From contig DASTPP010000064.1 in NCBI GenBank assembly GCA_035762175.1, positions 1 to 64,000 on the forward strand: a stretch of DNA of 64,000 bases. Direction: 5' to 3'. Shown in pieces: positions 53,403 to 63,210 of this stretch. The notes below the pieces were generated by a model. The model worked only from the letters and a program-made list of their open reading frames with translations, had not been told where the DNA came from and ran no database searches. Within the stretch, counting starts at the first letter, position 1; every line of letters begins with the position of its first letter. This DNA comes from DASTPP01 sp035762175 (GTDB lineage Bacteria; Myxococcota_A; Polyangia; Polyangiales; Polyangiaceae). The translations under genes and the position numbers were made by a program.

Positions 53403-54982
53403 GACGGCAGCGGCGGGGCGGGGCGCCGGGCGGAGGCGGGCGGCAGCCCCATGGCGGCGCCCCGGAGGGCGGGCGGCAGCGGGGTCACCGACGCGGGGGC
53501 GGGGTCGCGGCCGGCGCCGTGCAGCGTGATCTCCCAGCTTTCCATCGTGCGGCCGCTGCGCACGGCCTTGGCGATGTCCTTCGGGTTCTGCAGGTTGAGC
53601 CAGCCGAGGTTCAGCTTGACCGACATGACCTCGACGCCGGGCAGCGCGGTGACGATGCGGATGTTGGTCGTGGTCTTCGAGTCGAGCAGCATGTCGAGCA
53701 CGCGCCAGCCGTGCCCGAGGCCCTCGACGGCGCGCAGGCCGGGCACGGCGCCGAGCTGCCGCAAGAGCTCGGACTCGGCGGCCCGCAGGTTGAGGTTGAC
53801 GAGCACGATCTTCAGGCGGGGCGGCACCTCGTCGGGGCGCGCGGCGCGCTCGCGCACCCACTTGACGAAGGGCAGGGCGAGGGGGTTCTCGTCGCTGATG
53901 CTGCCGTCGAACCAGGTCTCGTCGGGCCGGTCGCCGATGCCGCGCACGGGCCGGAGCAAGAAGGGCACGGCGGTCGAGGCGGCGACGGCGAGGCGCGGGT
54001 CGCAGCCGATCATGAAGTCGCCGCACTCGGGCGAGAGGTGCTCGGGCGAGGTCAGGGCGGTGAGGCCCGAGCGCTGGGTGCTCGACGCGATGGTGTAGTG
54101 CGGCAGGGCGCGGGCGCGCCGCTCGGGCGGGTTGCGGCGCTCGAGCTCGGCGAGCCAGCCGGCCATCTCGGGCGCGGGCTGCTCGCCCTTGAGCTTCGAC
54201 CAGGCGGCGCGCACGCGCTCTTTGGCGAAGCTGCCGGGGCTGCCGGTGACGAGGTGCGGCAGCCGGTCGTTGTAGAGGTCGAAGGCGAACTGGTCGACCG
54301 TGTCGAGCGAGAAGCCGGCCGCGTAGAGGTAGGTCAAGAAGGCGCCGCCCGAGCTGCCCCAGAGCTCGTCGATGCGGCTCCGGTCGCCCGCGAGCTTCTC
54401 GAGCGCCTTGAGCACGGGGGTGGCGGCGAACAGGCGGAAGCCGCCGCCGCCGATCGACACGACGACGCGGGCGTCGCGGTCGTTCAGCCAGGCGCGCCAG
54501 CCGCCGTAGAGCTGCGTGGCGCGCGTCAGGCGCTCGTCGGGGTGGCCGTGGGGCCGCTGCAGCTTGCGGAAGAGGTAGGTGCGGCGCCCGCCGGCCACGT
54601 CGAGCGCGACCATGTGCTCTTTCGGCGCCGGCAGGTGCTTGTCGTTGAGCAGCTGGCCCCGCCCCATGAATTCGAGCTCGAGGTCGGGGTCGAAGTACAG
54701 CATGAGGCGCGCCTCGGCGCAGGCGTTCTCGGGCAGGGGCTCGCTGACGAAGGCGGCCCAGGCGCGGTGCAGGCGGCGGTCGGTCGCGTCCCAGCGGTCG
54801 GCGTCGAGGGGCAGCTCGTCGAGCGCGCGCAGCGCGGGCAGCTCGCGGGCGAGGTGGGCGGCGGTCGCGGCGGTGACGACGGCCTCGGTGTCGCCCGGCG
54901 GCACGTGCACGAGCACCCCGCAGGCCCGGCGCGCGGCGGCGACGTGGCGCTCGGGCACCCGGAAGAGGCGCGGGCGCGCCAT
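53399..54982 (-). CDS. Patatin-like phospholipase/acylhydrolase
   Basis: A 527-residue lipid acylhydrolase. The patatin core is at about 175-425: oxyanion loop VSIGGGGFRL, nucleophile elbow LWGSSGGAF, and the catalytic Asp in WFDGSISDEN. An N-terminal region of about 165 residues has no clear family. No signal peptide, so action is cytosolic or at the inner membrane. ATG 54982 shares a base with the acyltransferase stop (TGATG) and its stop overlaps the RND start, so it is fixed between lipid assembly and export. It may release or exchange acyl chains, or transfer them. I cannot tell hydrolase from transacylase. Confidence 0.88.
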   Translation of the reverse strand: MARPRLFRVPERHVAAARRACGVLVHVPPGDTEAVVTAATAAHLARELPALRALDELPLDADRWDATDRRLHRAWAAFVSEPLPENACAEARLMLYFDPDLELEFMGRGQLLNDKHLPAPKEHMVALDVAGGRRTYLFRKLQRPHGHPDERLTRATQLYGGWRAWLNDRDARVVVSIGGGGFRLFAATPVLKALEKLAGDRSRIDELWGSSGGAFLTYLYAAGFSLDTVDQFAFDLYNDRLPHLVTGSPGSFAKERVRAAWSKLKGEQPAPEMAGWLAELERRNPPERRARALPHYTIASSTQRSGLTALTSPEHLSPECGDFMIGCDPRLAVAASTAVPFLLRPVRGIGDRPDETWFDGSISDENPLALPFVKWVRERAARPDEVPPRLKIVLVNLNLRAAESELLRQLGAVPGLRAVEGLGHGWRVLDMLLDSKTTTNIRIVTALPGVEVMSVKLNLGWLNLQNPKDIAKAVRSGRTMESWEITLHGAGRDPAPASVTPLPPALRGAAMGLPPASARRPAPPLPS

Positions 54983-55854
54983 CAGACCGGCCCCCCCTCG
55001 GGGTCGAGGTCGAGGGCGTCGACCATCAGCCGGCGCATGCGCGAGACGACGCGCGCGTGGTGGGCGACGACGTCTTCGTCGCGCACCTGGTCTTTGGCGA
55101 CGTCGGGGTAGATCGGCTCGGAGAGCAGGTGCCAGAGCTTGCGCGGGCGCGGCACCGCCGTGCCCCAGCGCCCGACGAAGAGCGGGGCCGGGGCGCGGAA
55201 GCGCTCGTAGACCCAGGGCGTGACCGGGTTGTCGATGACCGTGTAGAGGTCGTCGCCGCGCGGGCAGGCGGCCAGCACGATGGGCGCGCCCGAGAGCATC
55301 GACATGCGGACGAAGCCGGTGCGGCCCGCCCAGTCGAAGGTGTACTTGGCGCGCGAGCTGCGCAGCCCCTCGCGCATGCCGCCGGGGGCGAGCCCGATGA
55401 TCTCGCCCCGCCCGAGCATCTCGACCACCGCCTCGCGCGTGCCCTCGACGAAGCCCGCGCCCTCGAAGATCTGCCTGAGCGGGGGCGTGCGGAAGATGAA
55501 GCGGTCGGCGAGCCCGCGGAAGACGCGGCCGAGCCGGTCGAGCATCGGCACCCCGAGCAAGAACGAATCGTAGGTCGCGAGCGTGTGGTGGAAGGCGATG
55601 AGGGCGGGCCCGGTGCGGGGCAGGTGCTCGAAGCCGAACGCCTCGTACTCGTGATAGCGCGCCAGCCCGCGCAGCACGGCCTCGGCGGCCGCGAAGCCGA
55701 GCGAGCGGGGGCGCTCGGTCGTGCCCGTCGGGGCGCGGTCGCGCGCGCCCGCGGCGGCGGCGTCGGCCGTCGGGGCGGCCTTCGGGGCCGGGGCCGGCCT
55801 CGTCGCGGCCGCGCCGTTCGTCGTCTTCGTCGTCGTGGTGGTGGTCGTCGTCAT
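54982..55854 (-). CDS. Acyltransferase, DGAT2/TMEM68-like
   Basis: A 290-residue acyltransferase of the PlsC superfamily. The catalytic motif is FHHTLATYDS (about 89-98), spaced HX5D as in DGAT2/TMEM68 proteins rather than the HX4D of PlsC, and APGGMREG (about 155-162) is the matching PGG(V)RE motif. The N-terminus is a run of Thr (MTTTTTTTTK) and Ala-rich sequence. Eukaryotic relatives make triacylglycerol or wax-type lipids. ATG 55854 overlaps the PKS stop (ATGA), so the enzyme is coupled to the PKS and a natural candidate to attach the polyketide acyl chain to an alcohol. Confidence 0.88.
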   Translation of the reverse strand: MTTTTTTTTKTTNGAAATRPAPAPKAAPTADAAAAGARDRAPTGTTERPRSLGFAAAEAVLRGLARYHEYEAFGFEHLPRTGPALIAFHHTLATYDSFLLGVPMLDRLGRVFRGLADRFIFRTPPLRQIFEGAGFVEGTREAVVEMLGRGEIIGLAPGGMREGLRSSRAKYTFDWAGRTGFVRMSMLSGAPIVLAACPRGDDLYTVIDNPVTPWVYERFRAPAPLFVGRWGTAVPRPRKLWHLLSEPIYPDVAKDQVRDEDVVAHHARVVSRMRRLMVDALDLDPEGGPV

Positions 55855-58800
55855 GGCTGACCCCCAAGGGCGAGGAGGGAAGGAGCGAGCGCCTTGGCGA
55901 GCGCGCGGCGCGGACGCGTCTCTTGCAAAAAGAGGTGGCCGCCGTCGAGCGACACGCCGCCGCCGAAGTTTAGGCCGAGCGCGGCGATGTCGTCACCGTC
56001 GACGCAGGGCAACGGGTCGGAATTGCCGCGGGCGACGACGACCGGGCTCTGCACCCGGCCGAGGGCGCCCCTCGCCTCGCCGCTGGCCACGCCGGTGCGG
56101 GCGCCGAGCCAAAGATCGCGCCGCGCGGCCGCGACGGTCTCCCGCAGGCGCCCGCCGCCCTCCTCGAGCAGCGCCTCGGGGAAGTGCAGACGCCGCAGCG
56201 CGTCGATGACCTGGGCGTCGCTGACCTTCTCGGGCGACTCGGCCCCCTTCGGCACCAGCGACGCGAGCACCTCGGGCTTGGGCACCGACCCCAGGCACAG
56301 GAACGAAGGCTCGACCCCCCGCCGCGAGCGCAGCTCGGCGGCGACCTCGAGGGCGACCCAGCCGCCGATCGAGTGGCCGTAGAACGCGAAGGGCACGTCG
56401 AGCAGCGGCGCGAGCTCTTCGACCAGGCGGCCCCGCAGCGCCGCGACCGGCCCGCGCAGCAGGGCGTCCTCGTCGCCGCCGAGCGCGGGCAGCTCGACCG
56501 AGCAGACCTCGACGCCGGGCGGCACGATCGACGACCAGTCGTCGAAGGCCTCGTGCCCCATCGTCATGGGCGGGAAGCAGAAGATGCGCGCCGAGGGCGC
56601 GCCCTCGCCGTGCCGGCGCACCCACGCGGGCGCGGCCTTGGCCGCCGCGGGCTTGCCGCCGCCGGCGAGCAGCTCGTCGGCGAGCGCGCGCACCGTCGGG
56701 CCGCGCAAGAGGCGCACGAGCGGCACCGTGGCGCCGAGCTCGGCGCGCAGCCACGCCTCGAGCTGCGCGGCCGAGAGCGAGTCGAGGCCGACGCGCTCGA
56801 GGCTCGTGTCGGCGTCGACCGGGCCCTCGGCGCCGACCAGCTTGGCCACGGCGCGGGCGATGGCCTCGACCAGGATGGCGCCCTTCTGGGGCCCCTCGGC
56901 CGCGGCGACCCGGGCCGAGAGGCGCTCGCCGCCCTCGGCCGCCGCGCGGCCCCCGCCCTCGGCGCGCAGCGCGGCGAAGCGGCGGTCGCGGCCCGCGGTC
57001 GGCAGCCGCGCCCAGTCGACGGCGGCGGCGACGCGGTCGGTCGCGCCCTCGACGAGCGCCTGCTCGAGCATCGCGAGCGCGTCGCCGACGCGCATCGCCC
57101 CGACCCCGTGCGCCAGGATCTTGCGGCGCTGCTCGGGCGCCGCCCGGGCGACCACGCCGACGTCGTCGATGGCGCCGAAGTGCACGCAGGTCGCCGGCAG
57201 CCCGAGGCCGCGGCGGTGCTCGGCGAACGAGGCGAGGAAGGCGTTGGCCGCGGCGTAGTTGCCCTGGCCCGGGCTGCCCACGACCGACGCGATCGACGAG
57301 AAGAGCACGAAGGCGTCGAGCTCGTGGCCGGAAGCGGCGCGGTGCAGGTTCCACGCGCCGGCGATCTTGGGCGCCGCCACCGCCCGGAAGCGCGCGGCGT
57401 CGAGCGCGGCGAGCGGCGCGTCGTCGAGCACCATCGCGGCGTGGAAGACGCCGCGCAGCGGGGCCTTCTGGCCGATCTCGGCGACCAGGGCGGAGACCCG
57501 CCCGGCGTCGTCGACCGGGCAGGCCCGCACCCAGACCTCGGCGCCGGCGCGCCTCATCTCGTCGAGGGCCGGCGCGTCGGCGGGGTCGACGGCGCCGCGG
57601 CGCGAGGCGAGCACGAGGTGGCGCGCGCCCCGCTCGACCAGCCAGCGCGCGACGGCCAGGCCGAAGCCGCCGCAGCCGCCCGTGACGAGGTACGCCCCGT
57701 CGGGCCGCGCCGCGAAGCGCTGGGGCCGCGCCGCCGCGACGACGCCGCCCGCGGGCACCGTGACGGCGACCTTGCCGATGTGCCGGGCCTGCGCGAGCGT
57801 CGAGAGCGCCTCGGCCGCCCGCTCGAGGGGGAATTCGCGCGTCGGCAGCGGCGCGAACTCGCCCGCCTCGATGCGCCGGACGCCCTCGGCCAGGCAGCGG
57901 CCCAGCGCCTCTTTGCGCTGCGAGGCCCAGCGGTTGACGTCGAGGCAGTAAAAGGCGCGGTTCTCGCCGAACACGTCGAGGCTGATCTGACGGTTCTTGT
58001 AGATGTCGACCTTGCCGATCTCGACGAAGCGGCCGAAGGGGGCGAGGCTGCGCAGGCCCTGGCTCAGCATGCGCCCCGAGAGCGAGTTGAGCACCACGTC
58101 GACGCCGCGCCCGCCCGTCAGCTCGAGCGCCGCGTCGTGGAAGGCCGGCGAGCGCGAGCCGAGCACGTGCTCGACGCCGAGCCGGTGCAAGAAGGCGCGC
58201 TTCTCGTCGCTGCTCGTCGTCGCGATGACCCGCGCCCCGATCGCCCGGGCGATCTGAACCGCCGCGATGCCGACGCCGCCGGTGCCCGCGTGAATGAGCA
58301 CCGTCTCGCCCGCCGCGAGGCCCGCGAGCTGCTCGAGCGCCAGCGCCGCCGTCAAATACGCCGTCGGGACGGCGGCCGCCGCGGCGAACGAGAGGCGCGC
58401 GGGCTTCTTCGCCACGTGGTGCCGGTGCGCGAGGAGCGAGGTGCCGAGCGACGAGGGCGCGAGGCCCATCACCTCGTCGCCCGGCGCGAAGTCGCGCACG
58501 TTCGCGCCCACGGCCCGGACGACGCCCGAGAACTCCATGCCGAGCTCGGCGCCCGACATGCCGCCGGCCCAGGCCCGGTCGGGCAGCATGGCCATGGCGA
58601 CGACGACGTCTTTGAAGTTGAGGCCGACGGCGCGCACCGCCACCTTGAGCTCGTCGGGCCCGGGCTCGGGGCAGAGCGCGGGCGAGAGCGCGACCGACGA
58701 GACCACGCCCGGCGACTGCGCGAACGCGCGCACGTCGCGCTTCGACAGGTCGACCTCGATCGTGGCCGGGGCCGCCCCGGCCCGCCCGAGCCGGAGCGCG

Positions 58801-61800
58801 TAGACCTCGCCCCCGCGGCTCGCGAGCTCGGCGTGCGCCGGCTCGGCCTCGTCGAGCAAGCGCCCGAGGGCGGCCCAGTCGGCCTCGGCGGGCGCGGCCG
58901 GCAGGTCGAGCAGCGTCGTCGTGGCGTTGGCGAGCTCGCTCATCGCGACGCGGCCCGCGCCCCAGAGCGGCGACGCGTCCGGGAGGGCGAGCTCGCCCGG
59001 CTCGATCGCGAAGACGCCCCGCGTGACCAGCCAGAGCCGCAGCGTCTCGGCGCGGGGCAGGCCGGCCGAGGCCCGCAAGAGCGTCGCGAGCGCCACCGGG
59101 CCCTCGACCAGCGCCCGCTCGGAGGCCGACGCGTCCGACGAGGGCTCGCCGGCGTCGAGCGTGCCGAGGTGCACGAGGCCCTCGAAGGGCACGCGCGAGG
59201 CCTCCTCGCGCAGCCGCGACAGCGAGTCGGTCACCGGGCCTTGCGCCACCAGCGCCCGCTTGCCGCGCGCTTCGAGCTGCCTCGCGATCGCGTCGGCGCG
59301 CCCGCGCGACGAGGGCGGCGCGAGCACGATCCAGAGGCCCGGCGGCCCGGCGGCGGGCCCGGCGGGCGGCAGGGGCTCGAGGCGCTCCCAGCGGCGCTCG
59401 TAGGCGTGCTGCTCGCGCAAGACGGCCTCGCGGGCGACGCCGGGCACCTGGCGCAGGCGCAGCCCCTGGAGCGAGACGCAGGGCTCGCCCTCGTCGTCGG
59501 CCGCGAACACGTCGACGACGAGATCGCGCCCGGTGCCGGCGCCGCTCGAGCGGGCGTAGACCCAGAGCCGGCCCGTCGAGTGCGGGGCGTGAATCTGGAA
59601 GCGGCCGACCCCGGCCGGCAGGAAGAGCCCGCGCGCCCGGCCGCCCGAGGCCGCCTGCGAGAGGGCGCCGAGCGCGGCGGTCTGCAGCATGCCGTCGAGC
59701 AGCACGGGGTGCACGAGGTGGCGCCGGCCGTCGAAGGCGAGCGACTCGGAGAGCTCGAGCTCGGCGACGGTCTCGTCGCCCGTCGTCCGGAACGAGAGCA
59801 GCGTGCGGAAGGGCGGCCCGAGGTCGAGGCCCGCGGCGCGCGCCTCGTCGTAGAGGGCGTCGGGCTCGAGCGCGCGGCCGCCGAAGGCGCGCAGCGCGGC
59901 CCAGTCGAGCGCGGGCGCCGCCATCCGGTCGCCCGAGTGGTTGACGCGGCCGCGCGAGTGCTCGATCGCGCCGTCGTCGCCGGCCGAGGCGAGCACGAAG
60001 TGCCCCTCGTCGCCGTAGACCTCGAGGCGCAGCTCGGTCGCGTCGGTCTCGGCCGGCACGACGACGGGCCGGCGGAACTCGACGTCCTCGAGGAAGGCCG
60101 CCTCGCCCAGGCCCGCGCGGCGGGCGGCGAACGCCATCGCCTCGAGCTGCGCGGCGCCCGGCACGACGACCGAGCCCTGCACGCGGTGGTCGGCGAGGTA
60201 GGCGTCGACGTGGGCGTCGAAGCGGACGACGGCGGCGAAGGTCGTGGGCTCCTTCGAGCCGGGCTCGAGCGCCGCGACGTGCGGGTGGCCGCTGCGGTCT
60301 TTGCCGGTGCGGCGCGCGGCCGCGACGGCGCTCTCCTGCCAGTGCGAGGTCTGGGCGAGCGGGTGGCGGGGCAGGTCGAGCCGGCCGGCGCCCTCGGCCG
60401 CGACGGGCGCCGGGGCGCAGCGCACGCCCGCGACGAAGAGCCCGGCGAGGCACTCGGCGAGGGCGAGGTCGTCGTCGCGGTCGCGGCGCAGGGTGCTCAC
60501 GTACGCCGCGCGCGAGCCGCGCGCCCGCAGGGTCTCTTCGCCGCCGCGCCGCAAGATGGGGTGCGGCCCGACCTCGACGAAGGCGCCGAGCTTCGCGCCG
60601 GCCATCGCGCCGATCGCCGCCTCGAAGAGCACGGGCTCGCGGATGTTCTTCCACCAGTAGTCGACGCCGAGATCGCGGCCCGAGAGCTCGGCGCCGGTGA
60701 CGGTCGAGTAGAAGGGCACGCGGCCCTCGGCCGTCGCGACCTCGCCGAGGAGCTCGCGGAACTCGCGCTCGATCGGGTCCATCAGCCGGCAGTGGAAGGG
60801 CACGCCCACGTCGAGCAGGCGGAAGAACTTGCCCTCGGCCTCGAGGCGCCGCCCGAGCTCGCGCACCGCCTCGCTCGGGCCCGCGACGGTGACGGCGCCC
60901 GGGCCGTTGACGGCGGCGACGTCGATCTCGCCGCCTCGCAAGAGCGCCCGCGCCTCGGCCTCGCCCAGGCCGAGCGCGGCCATCGAGCCCTTGCCCTCGG
61001 CGCGCGCCTGGCAGCGGCTGCGCGCGTAGACGATGCGCGTCGCCTCGTCGGCCGTGAGCGCGCCCGCGGTCACGGCGGCCGCGAGCTCGCCGATGCTGTG
61101 CCCCACGGTGGCCGCCGGCCGCACGCCGCTCGCCTCGAGCAGGCGGGCCACGCCGAGCTGCACCGCGAAGAGGCAGGGCTGCGCCACCCGGGTCTCGGAC
61201 ATGCGCGACGACGACTCGTCCTTCTGGAGCTCGGCGGCGAGCGAGCCGCCCTCGTCGGCCAGCCAGCCGAGCGCGCGCAGCTTGCCGCCCACCTCGTCGA
61301 TCGTCGCCCGGAAGGCCTCGTTCGTGCGCAGGAGCGTGCGGGCCATGCCCCACCACTGCGAGCCCTGGCCGCCGAACACGAAGGCGACGGCCGGCTCTTC
61401 GCGCACGTCGGCGAGGCGGCCGGTGAAGACGCCCGCGGGCGCCTCGGCCTTCGGGGCGAAGGCGGCGAGGCGCGCGGCGAGCTCGTCGACGCCCTTGCCG
61501 ACGACGGCGAGGCGGTGCTCGAACGACGAGCGGCGCGTCGCGAGCGCGAGCGCGAGGCCGCGCGCCTCGGCGACGCCTTCGCCGCGCAGCCGCTCGGCCG
61601 TCTCGCGGGCCATCGCCTCGAGCGCCTCGGGGGTGCGGGCCGACAGGAAGACCGGCGCGACGACGCCGGCCGCCGCCGGGCGGGGCGAGGGGCGGGCCGG
61701 GGCCTTCGGGGCGGGCGGCGGCCCCTCGATCACGACGTGCGCGTTGGCGCCGCCGAAGCCGAACGAGTTGACGCCGCCGAAGAGCGGCCCCCCGCCGGGC

Positions 61801-63059
61801 AGGGGCAAGATCTCGGTCGCGACGCGCAGGCCGAGCGCGTCAAAGGGGATCTTGGGGTTCGGCGCCCGGAAGTGCAGGTTCGGGTACACCCTGCGGTCGC
61901 CGAGCGTCAAGAGCAGCTTGAAGAGCCCGGCCATGCCCGCCGCGCTCTCGAGGTGGCCCAGGTTCGTCTTGACCGAGCCGATGAAGAGCGGCGCGCCCGC
62001 GGGCCGCGCCCGCCCGAGCACCCGCCCGATCGCCTCGGCCTCGATCGGGTCGCCCGCCGGCGTGCCCGTGCCGTGCGCCTCGACGTAGGCGAGCCGCGCG
62101 GGCTCGACCCCCGCGCTGCCGTAGGCCGCCGCGAGCAGATCTTCTTGCGCCGTGCGGCTCGGCATCGTCATGCCGAGCGTGCGGCCGTCCTGGTTGATGG
62201 CCGTGCCGCGAATGACGCCGTACACCCGGTCGCCGGCCGCGAGCGCGGCCGCGAGCGGCTTGATGACCACGACGCCGACGCCCTCGCCGCGCACGTAGCC
62301 GTTCGCGTCGGCCGAGAACGCGCGGCACTCGCCGTCGGGCGACAAGAAGCCCCCGGTGCTGAAGCCGATGGTCGGCTCGGGCCGCAGGACGACGTTGACG
62401 CCGCCGGCGAGGGCCGCCTCCGCGTCGCCGTCCCAGATCGCGCGGCAGGCGCAGTGAATCGCCGTCAGCGACGACGAGCACGCCGTGTCGACGCTGAAGC
62501 TCGGCCCCCGCAGGTCGAACACGTACGAGACCCGGTTCGACACGATGCTGAGGGCCGAGCCCGTGTTCGTCGTCGGCCCGATGCGGTCGCGCTCCGAGCT
62601 CGCCGCCTGGATGCCGTCGTAGTCGCGGCCGCTGCAGCCGATGACCACGGCCACGCGGCGGCCCGAGACCGCCTCCCAGGGCAGCCCGGCGTCCTCGAGG
62701 GCCCGGAAGCTCGCCTCGAGCACCAGCCGCTGCTGCGGGTCGATGCGCCGCGCCTCGGCCGGCGCGATGCCGAAGAAGGCGGCGTCGAAGGCGTCGACCC
62801 GGCGCAGGAAGGCCCCGCGCCGCGCGTGGATGTGCCCCGCCTTGCGGAAGTCGGGGTGGTAGAAGCTCGCCGCGTCCCAGCGGTCGGCCGGCACGTCCGA
62901 GACGAGCGAGCGGCGCTCGAGCAGCACCGCGCGCAGGTCGTCGAGCGACTCGACGTCGCCGGGCAGCCGGCACCCGACGCCCACGATCGCGAGGGGCTCG
63001 CGCGTGGCGGTCGACGTAGTCTTGGCGAAAGCAATCGGGGGGGAAGATCGGCGCGGCAT
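55851..63059 (-). CDS. Type I polyketide synthase, single fully reducing module with thioesterase
   Basis: A 2402-residue cytosolic megasynthase. KS about 20-440 (C194 in VDTACSSSL, EAHGTGTPAGDP, NLGHLESAAG); AT about 555-855 (GQGSQWWGM, GHSIGELAAA, VPFHCRLMDP, which suggests malonyl rather than methylmalonyl units, but not decisively); DH about 930-1200 (HRVQGSVVVPGA, LLDGMLQTA); structural psiKR about 1220-1430; ER about 1450-1765 (HAGTGGVGIAAVQIA); KR about 1785-2000 (TGGCGGFG, LDD motif of B-type, GNYAAANAF); ACP near 2093 (VGLDSLSAAQ); TE about 2155-2402 (FYGHSIGGW). All reductive sites look active, so the chain should be saturated, and the TE releases it. An iterative mode is likely for a lone module. 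ATG 63059 is chosen; ATG 63098 is in frame but overlaps a palindrome. Confidence 0.95.
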   Translation of the reverse strand: MPRRSSPPIAFAKTTSTATREPLAIVGVGCRLPGDVESLDDLRAVLLERRSLVSDVPADRWDAASFYHPDFRKAGHIHARRGAFLRRVDAFDAAFFGIAPAEARRIDPQQRLVLEASFRALEDAGLPWEAVSGRRVAVVIGCSGRDYDGIQAASSERDRIGPTTNTGSALSIVSNRVSYVFDLRGPSFSVDTACSSSLTAIHCACRAIWDGDAEAALAGGVNVVLRPEPTIGFSTGGFLSPDGECRAFSADANGYVRGEGVGVVVIKPLAAALAAGDRVYGVIRGTAINQDGRTLGMTMPSRTAQEDLLAAAYGSAGVEPARLAYVEAHGTGTPAGDPIEAEAIGRVLGRARPAGAPLFIGSVKTNLGHLESAAGMAGLFKLLLTLGDRRVYPNLHFRAPNPKIPFDALGLRVATEILPLPGGGPLFGGVNSFGFGGANAHVVIEGPPPAPKAPARPSPRPAAAGVVAPVFLSARTPEALEAMARETAERLRGEGVAEARGLALALATRRSSFEHRLAVVGKGVDELAARLAAFAPKAEAPAGVFTGRLADVREEPAVAFVFGGQGSQWWGMARTLLRTNEAFRATIDEVGGKLRALGWLADEGGSLAAELQKDESSSRMSETRVAQPCLFAVQLGVARLLEASGVRPAATVGHSIGELAAAVTAGALTADEATRIVYARSRCQARAEGKGSMAALGLGEAEARALLRGGEIDVAAVNGPGAVTVAGPSEAVRELGRRLEAEGKFFRLLDVGVPFHCRLMDPIEREFRELLGEVATAEGRVPFYSTVTGAELSGRDLGVDYWWKNIREPVLFEAAIGAMAGAKLGAFVEVGPHPILRRGGEETLRARGSRAAYVSTLRRDRDDDLALAECLAGLFVAGVRCAPAPVAAEGAGRLDLPRHPLAQTSHWQESAVAAARRTGKDRSGHPHVAALEPGSKEPTTFAAVVRFDAHVDAYLADHRVQGSVVVPGAAQLEAMAFAARRAGLGEAAFLEDVEFRRPVVVPAETDATELRLEVYGDEGHFVLASAGDDGAIEHSRGRVNHSGDRMAAPALDWAALRAFGGRALEPDALYDEARAAGLDLGPPFRTLLSFRTTGDETVAELELSESLAFDGRRHLVHPVLLDGMLQTAALGALSQAASGGRARGLFLPAGVGRFQIHAPHSTGRLWVYARSSGAGTGRDLVVDVFAADDEGEPCVSLQGLRLRQVPGVAREAVLREQHAYERRWERLEPLPPAGPAAGPPGLWIVLAPPSSRGRADAIARQLEARGKRALVAQGPVTDSLSRLREEASRVPFEGLVHLGTLDAGEPSSDASASERALVEGPVALATLLRASAGLPRAETLRLWLVTRGVFAIEPGELALPDASPLWGAGRVAMSELANATTTLLDLPAAPAEADWAALGRLLDEAEPAHAELASRGGEVYALRLGRAGAAPATIEVDLSKRDVRAFAQSPGVVSSVALSPALCPEPGPDELKVAVRAVGLNFKDVVVAMAMLPDRAWAGGMSGAELGMEFSGVVRAVGANVRDFAPGDEVMGLAPSSLGTSLLAHRHHVAKKPARLSFAAAAAVPTAYLTAALALEQLAGLAAGETVLIHAGTGGVGIAAVQIARAIGARVIATTSSDEKRAFLHRLGVEHVLGSRSPAFHDAALELTGGRGVDVVLNSLSGRMLSQGLRSLAPFGRFVEIGKVDIYKNRQISLDVFGENRAFYCLDVNRWASQRKEALGRCLAEGVRRIEAGEFAPLPTREFPLERAAEALSTLAQARHIGKVAVTVPAGGVVAAARPQRFAARPDGAYLVTGGCGGFGLAVARWLVERGARHLVLASRRGAVDPADAPALDEMRRAGAEVWVRACPVDDAGRVSALVAEIGQKAPLRGVFHAAMVLDDAPLAALDAARFRAVAAPKIAGAWNLHRAASGHELDAFVLFSSIASVVGSPGQGNYAAANAFLASFAEHRRGLGLPATCVHFGAIDDVGVVARAAPEQRRKILAHGVGAMRVGDALAMLEQALVEGATDRVAAAVDWARLPTAGRDRRFAALRAEGGGRAAAEGGERLSARVAAAEGPQKGAILVEAIARAVAKLVGAEGPVDADTSLERVGLDSLSAAQLEAWLRAELGATVPLVRLLRGPTVRALADELLAGGGKPAAAKAAPAWVRRHGEGAPSARIFCFPPMTMGHEAFDDWSSIVPPGVEVCSVELPALGGDEDALLRGPVAALRGRLVEELAPLLDVPFAFYGHSIGGWVALEVAAELRSRRGVEPSFLCLGSVPKPEVLASLVPKGAESPEKVSDAQVIDALRRLHFPEALLEEGGGRLRETVAAARRDLWLGARTGVASGEARGALGRVQSPVVVARGNSDPLPCVDGDDIAALGLNFGGGVSLDGGHLFLQETRPRRALAKALAPSLLALGGQP

Positions 63060-63096
63060 GGGGCCGAAGTGGTACGAACATGCCCCCGGCACGGCC

Positions 63097-63114
63097 ATAG
63101 GCCGTGTGGCCTAT
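63097..63114. promoter_or_regulatory. Palindrome in the divergent PKS/desaturase control region
   Basis: ATAGGCC (63097-63103), GTGT, GGCCTAT (63108-63114) is a perfect inverted repeat, the size of a TetR- or FadR-type operator. It lies 38 bp ahead of the PKS start and 106 bp ahead of the desaturase start, so it could control both. Confidence 0.55.
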
Positions 63115-63182
63115 CGCGCGACGAAACTTGACGGGGCGGGCCCGCGCGGCTGGGTCCGGCTTGATCCAGGCTAGATGGCCCA

Positions 63183-63210
63183 TCGACAGCGCCTCGAGAG
63201 GTCGAATAAT
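63183..63210 (+). promoter_or_regulatory. Possible desaturase promoter
   Basis: TCGACA (63183-63188), 16 bp, AATAAT (63205-63210). The -10 ends 9 bp before ATG 63220, with no Shine-Dalgarno between them, so the message may be leaderless. TTGACG at 63128 is an alternative upstream -35. Confidence 0.35.

Noticed and set aside
53403..54026. N-terminal extension of the RND frame
   Set aside because: The frame is open upstream but overlaps the patatin coding region; the first RND membrane helix follows GTG 53402.
48954..54098. 1714-codon plus-strand frame opposite the RND and patatin genes
   Set aside because: It mirrors genuine RND and patatin sequences and contains no recognisable domain.
54983..55867. 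N-terminal extension of the patatin frame over the acyltransferase gene
   Set aside because: The region encodes the acyltransferase in another frame with conserved motifs.
56184..63131. 2315-codon plus-strand frame opposite the PKS
   Set aside because: The minus strand has every PKS motif in order; the plus frame is an Arg/Ala/Glu-rich shadow.
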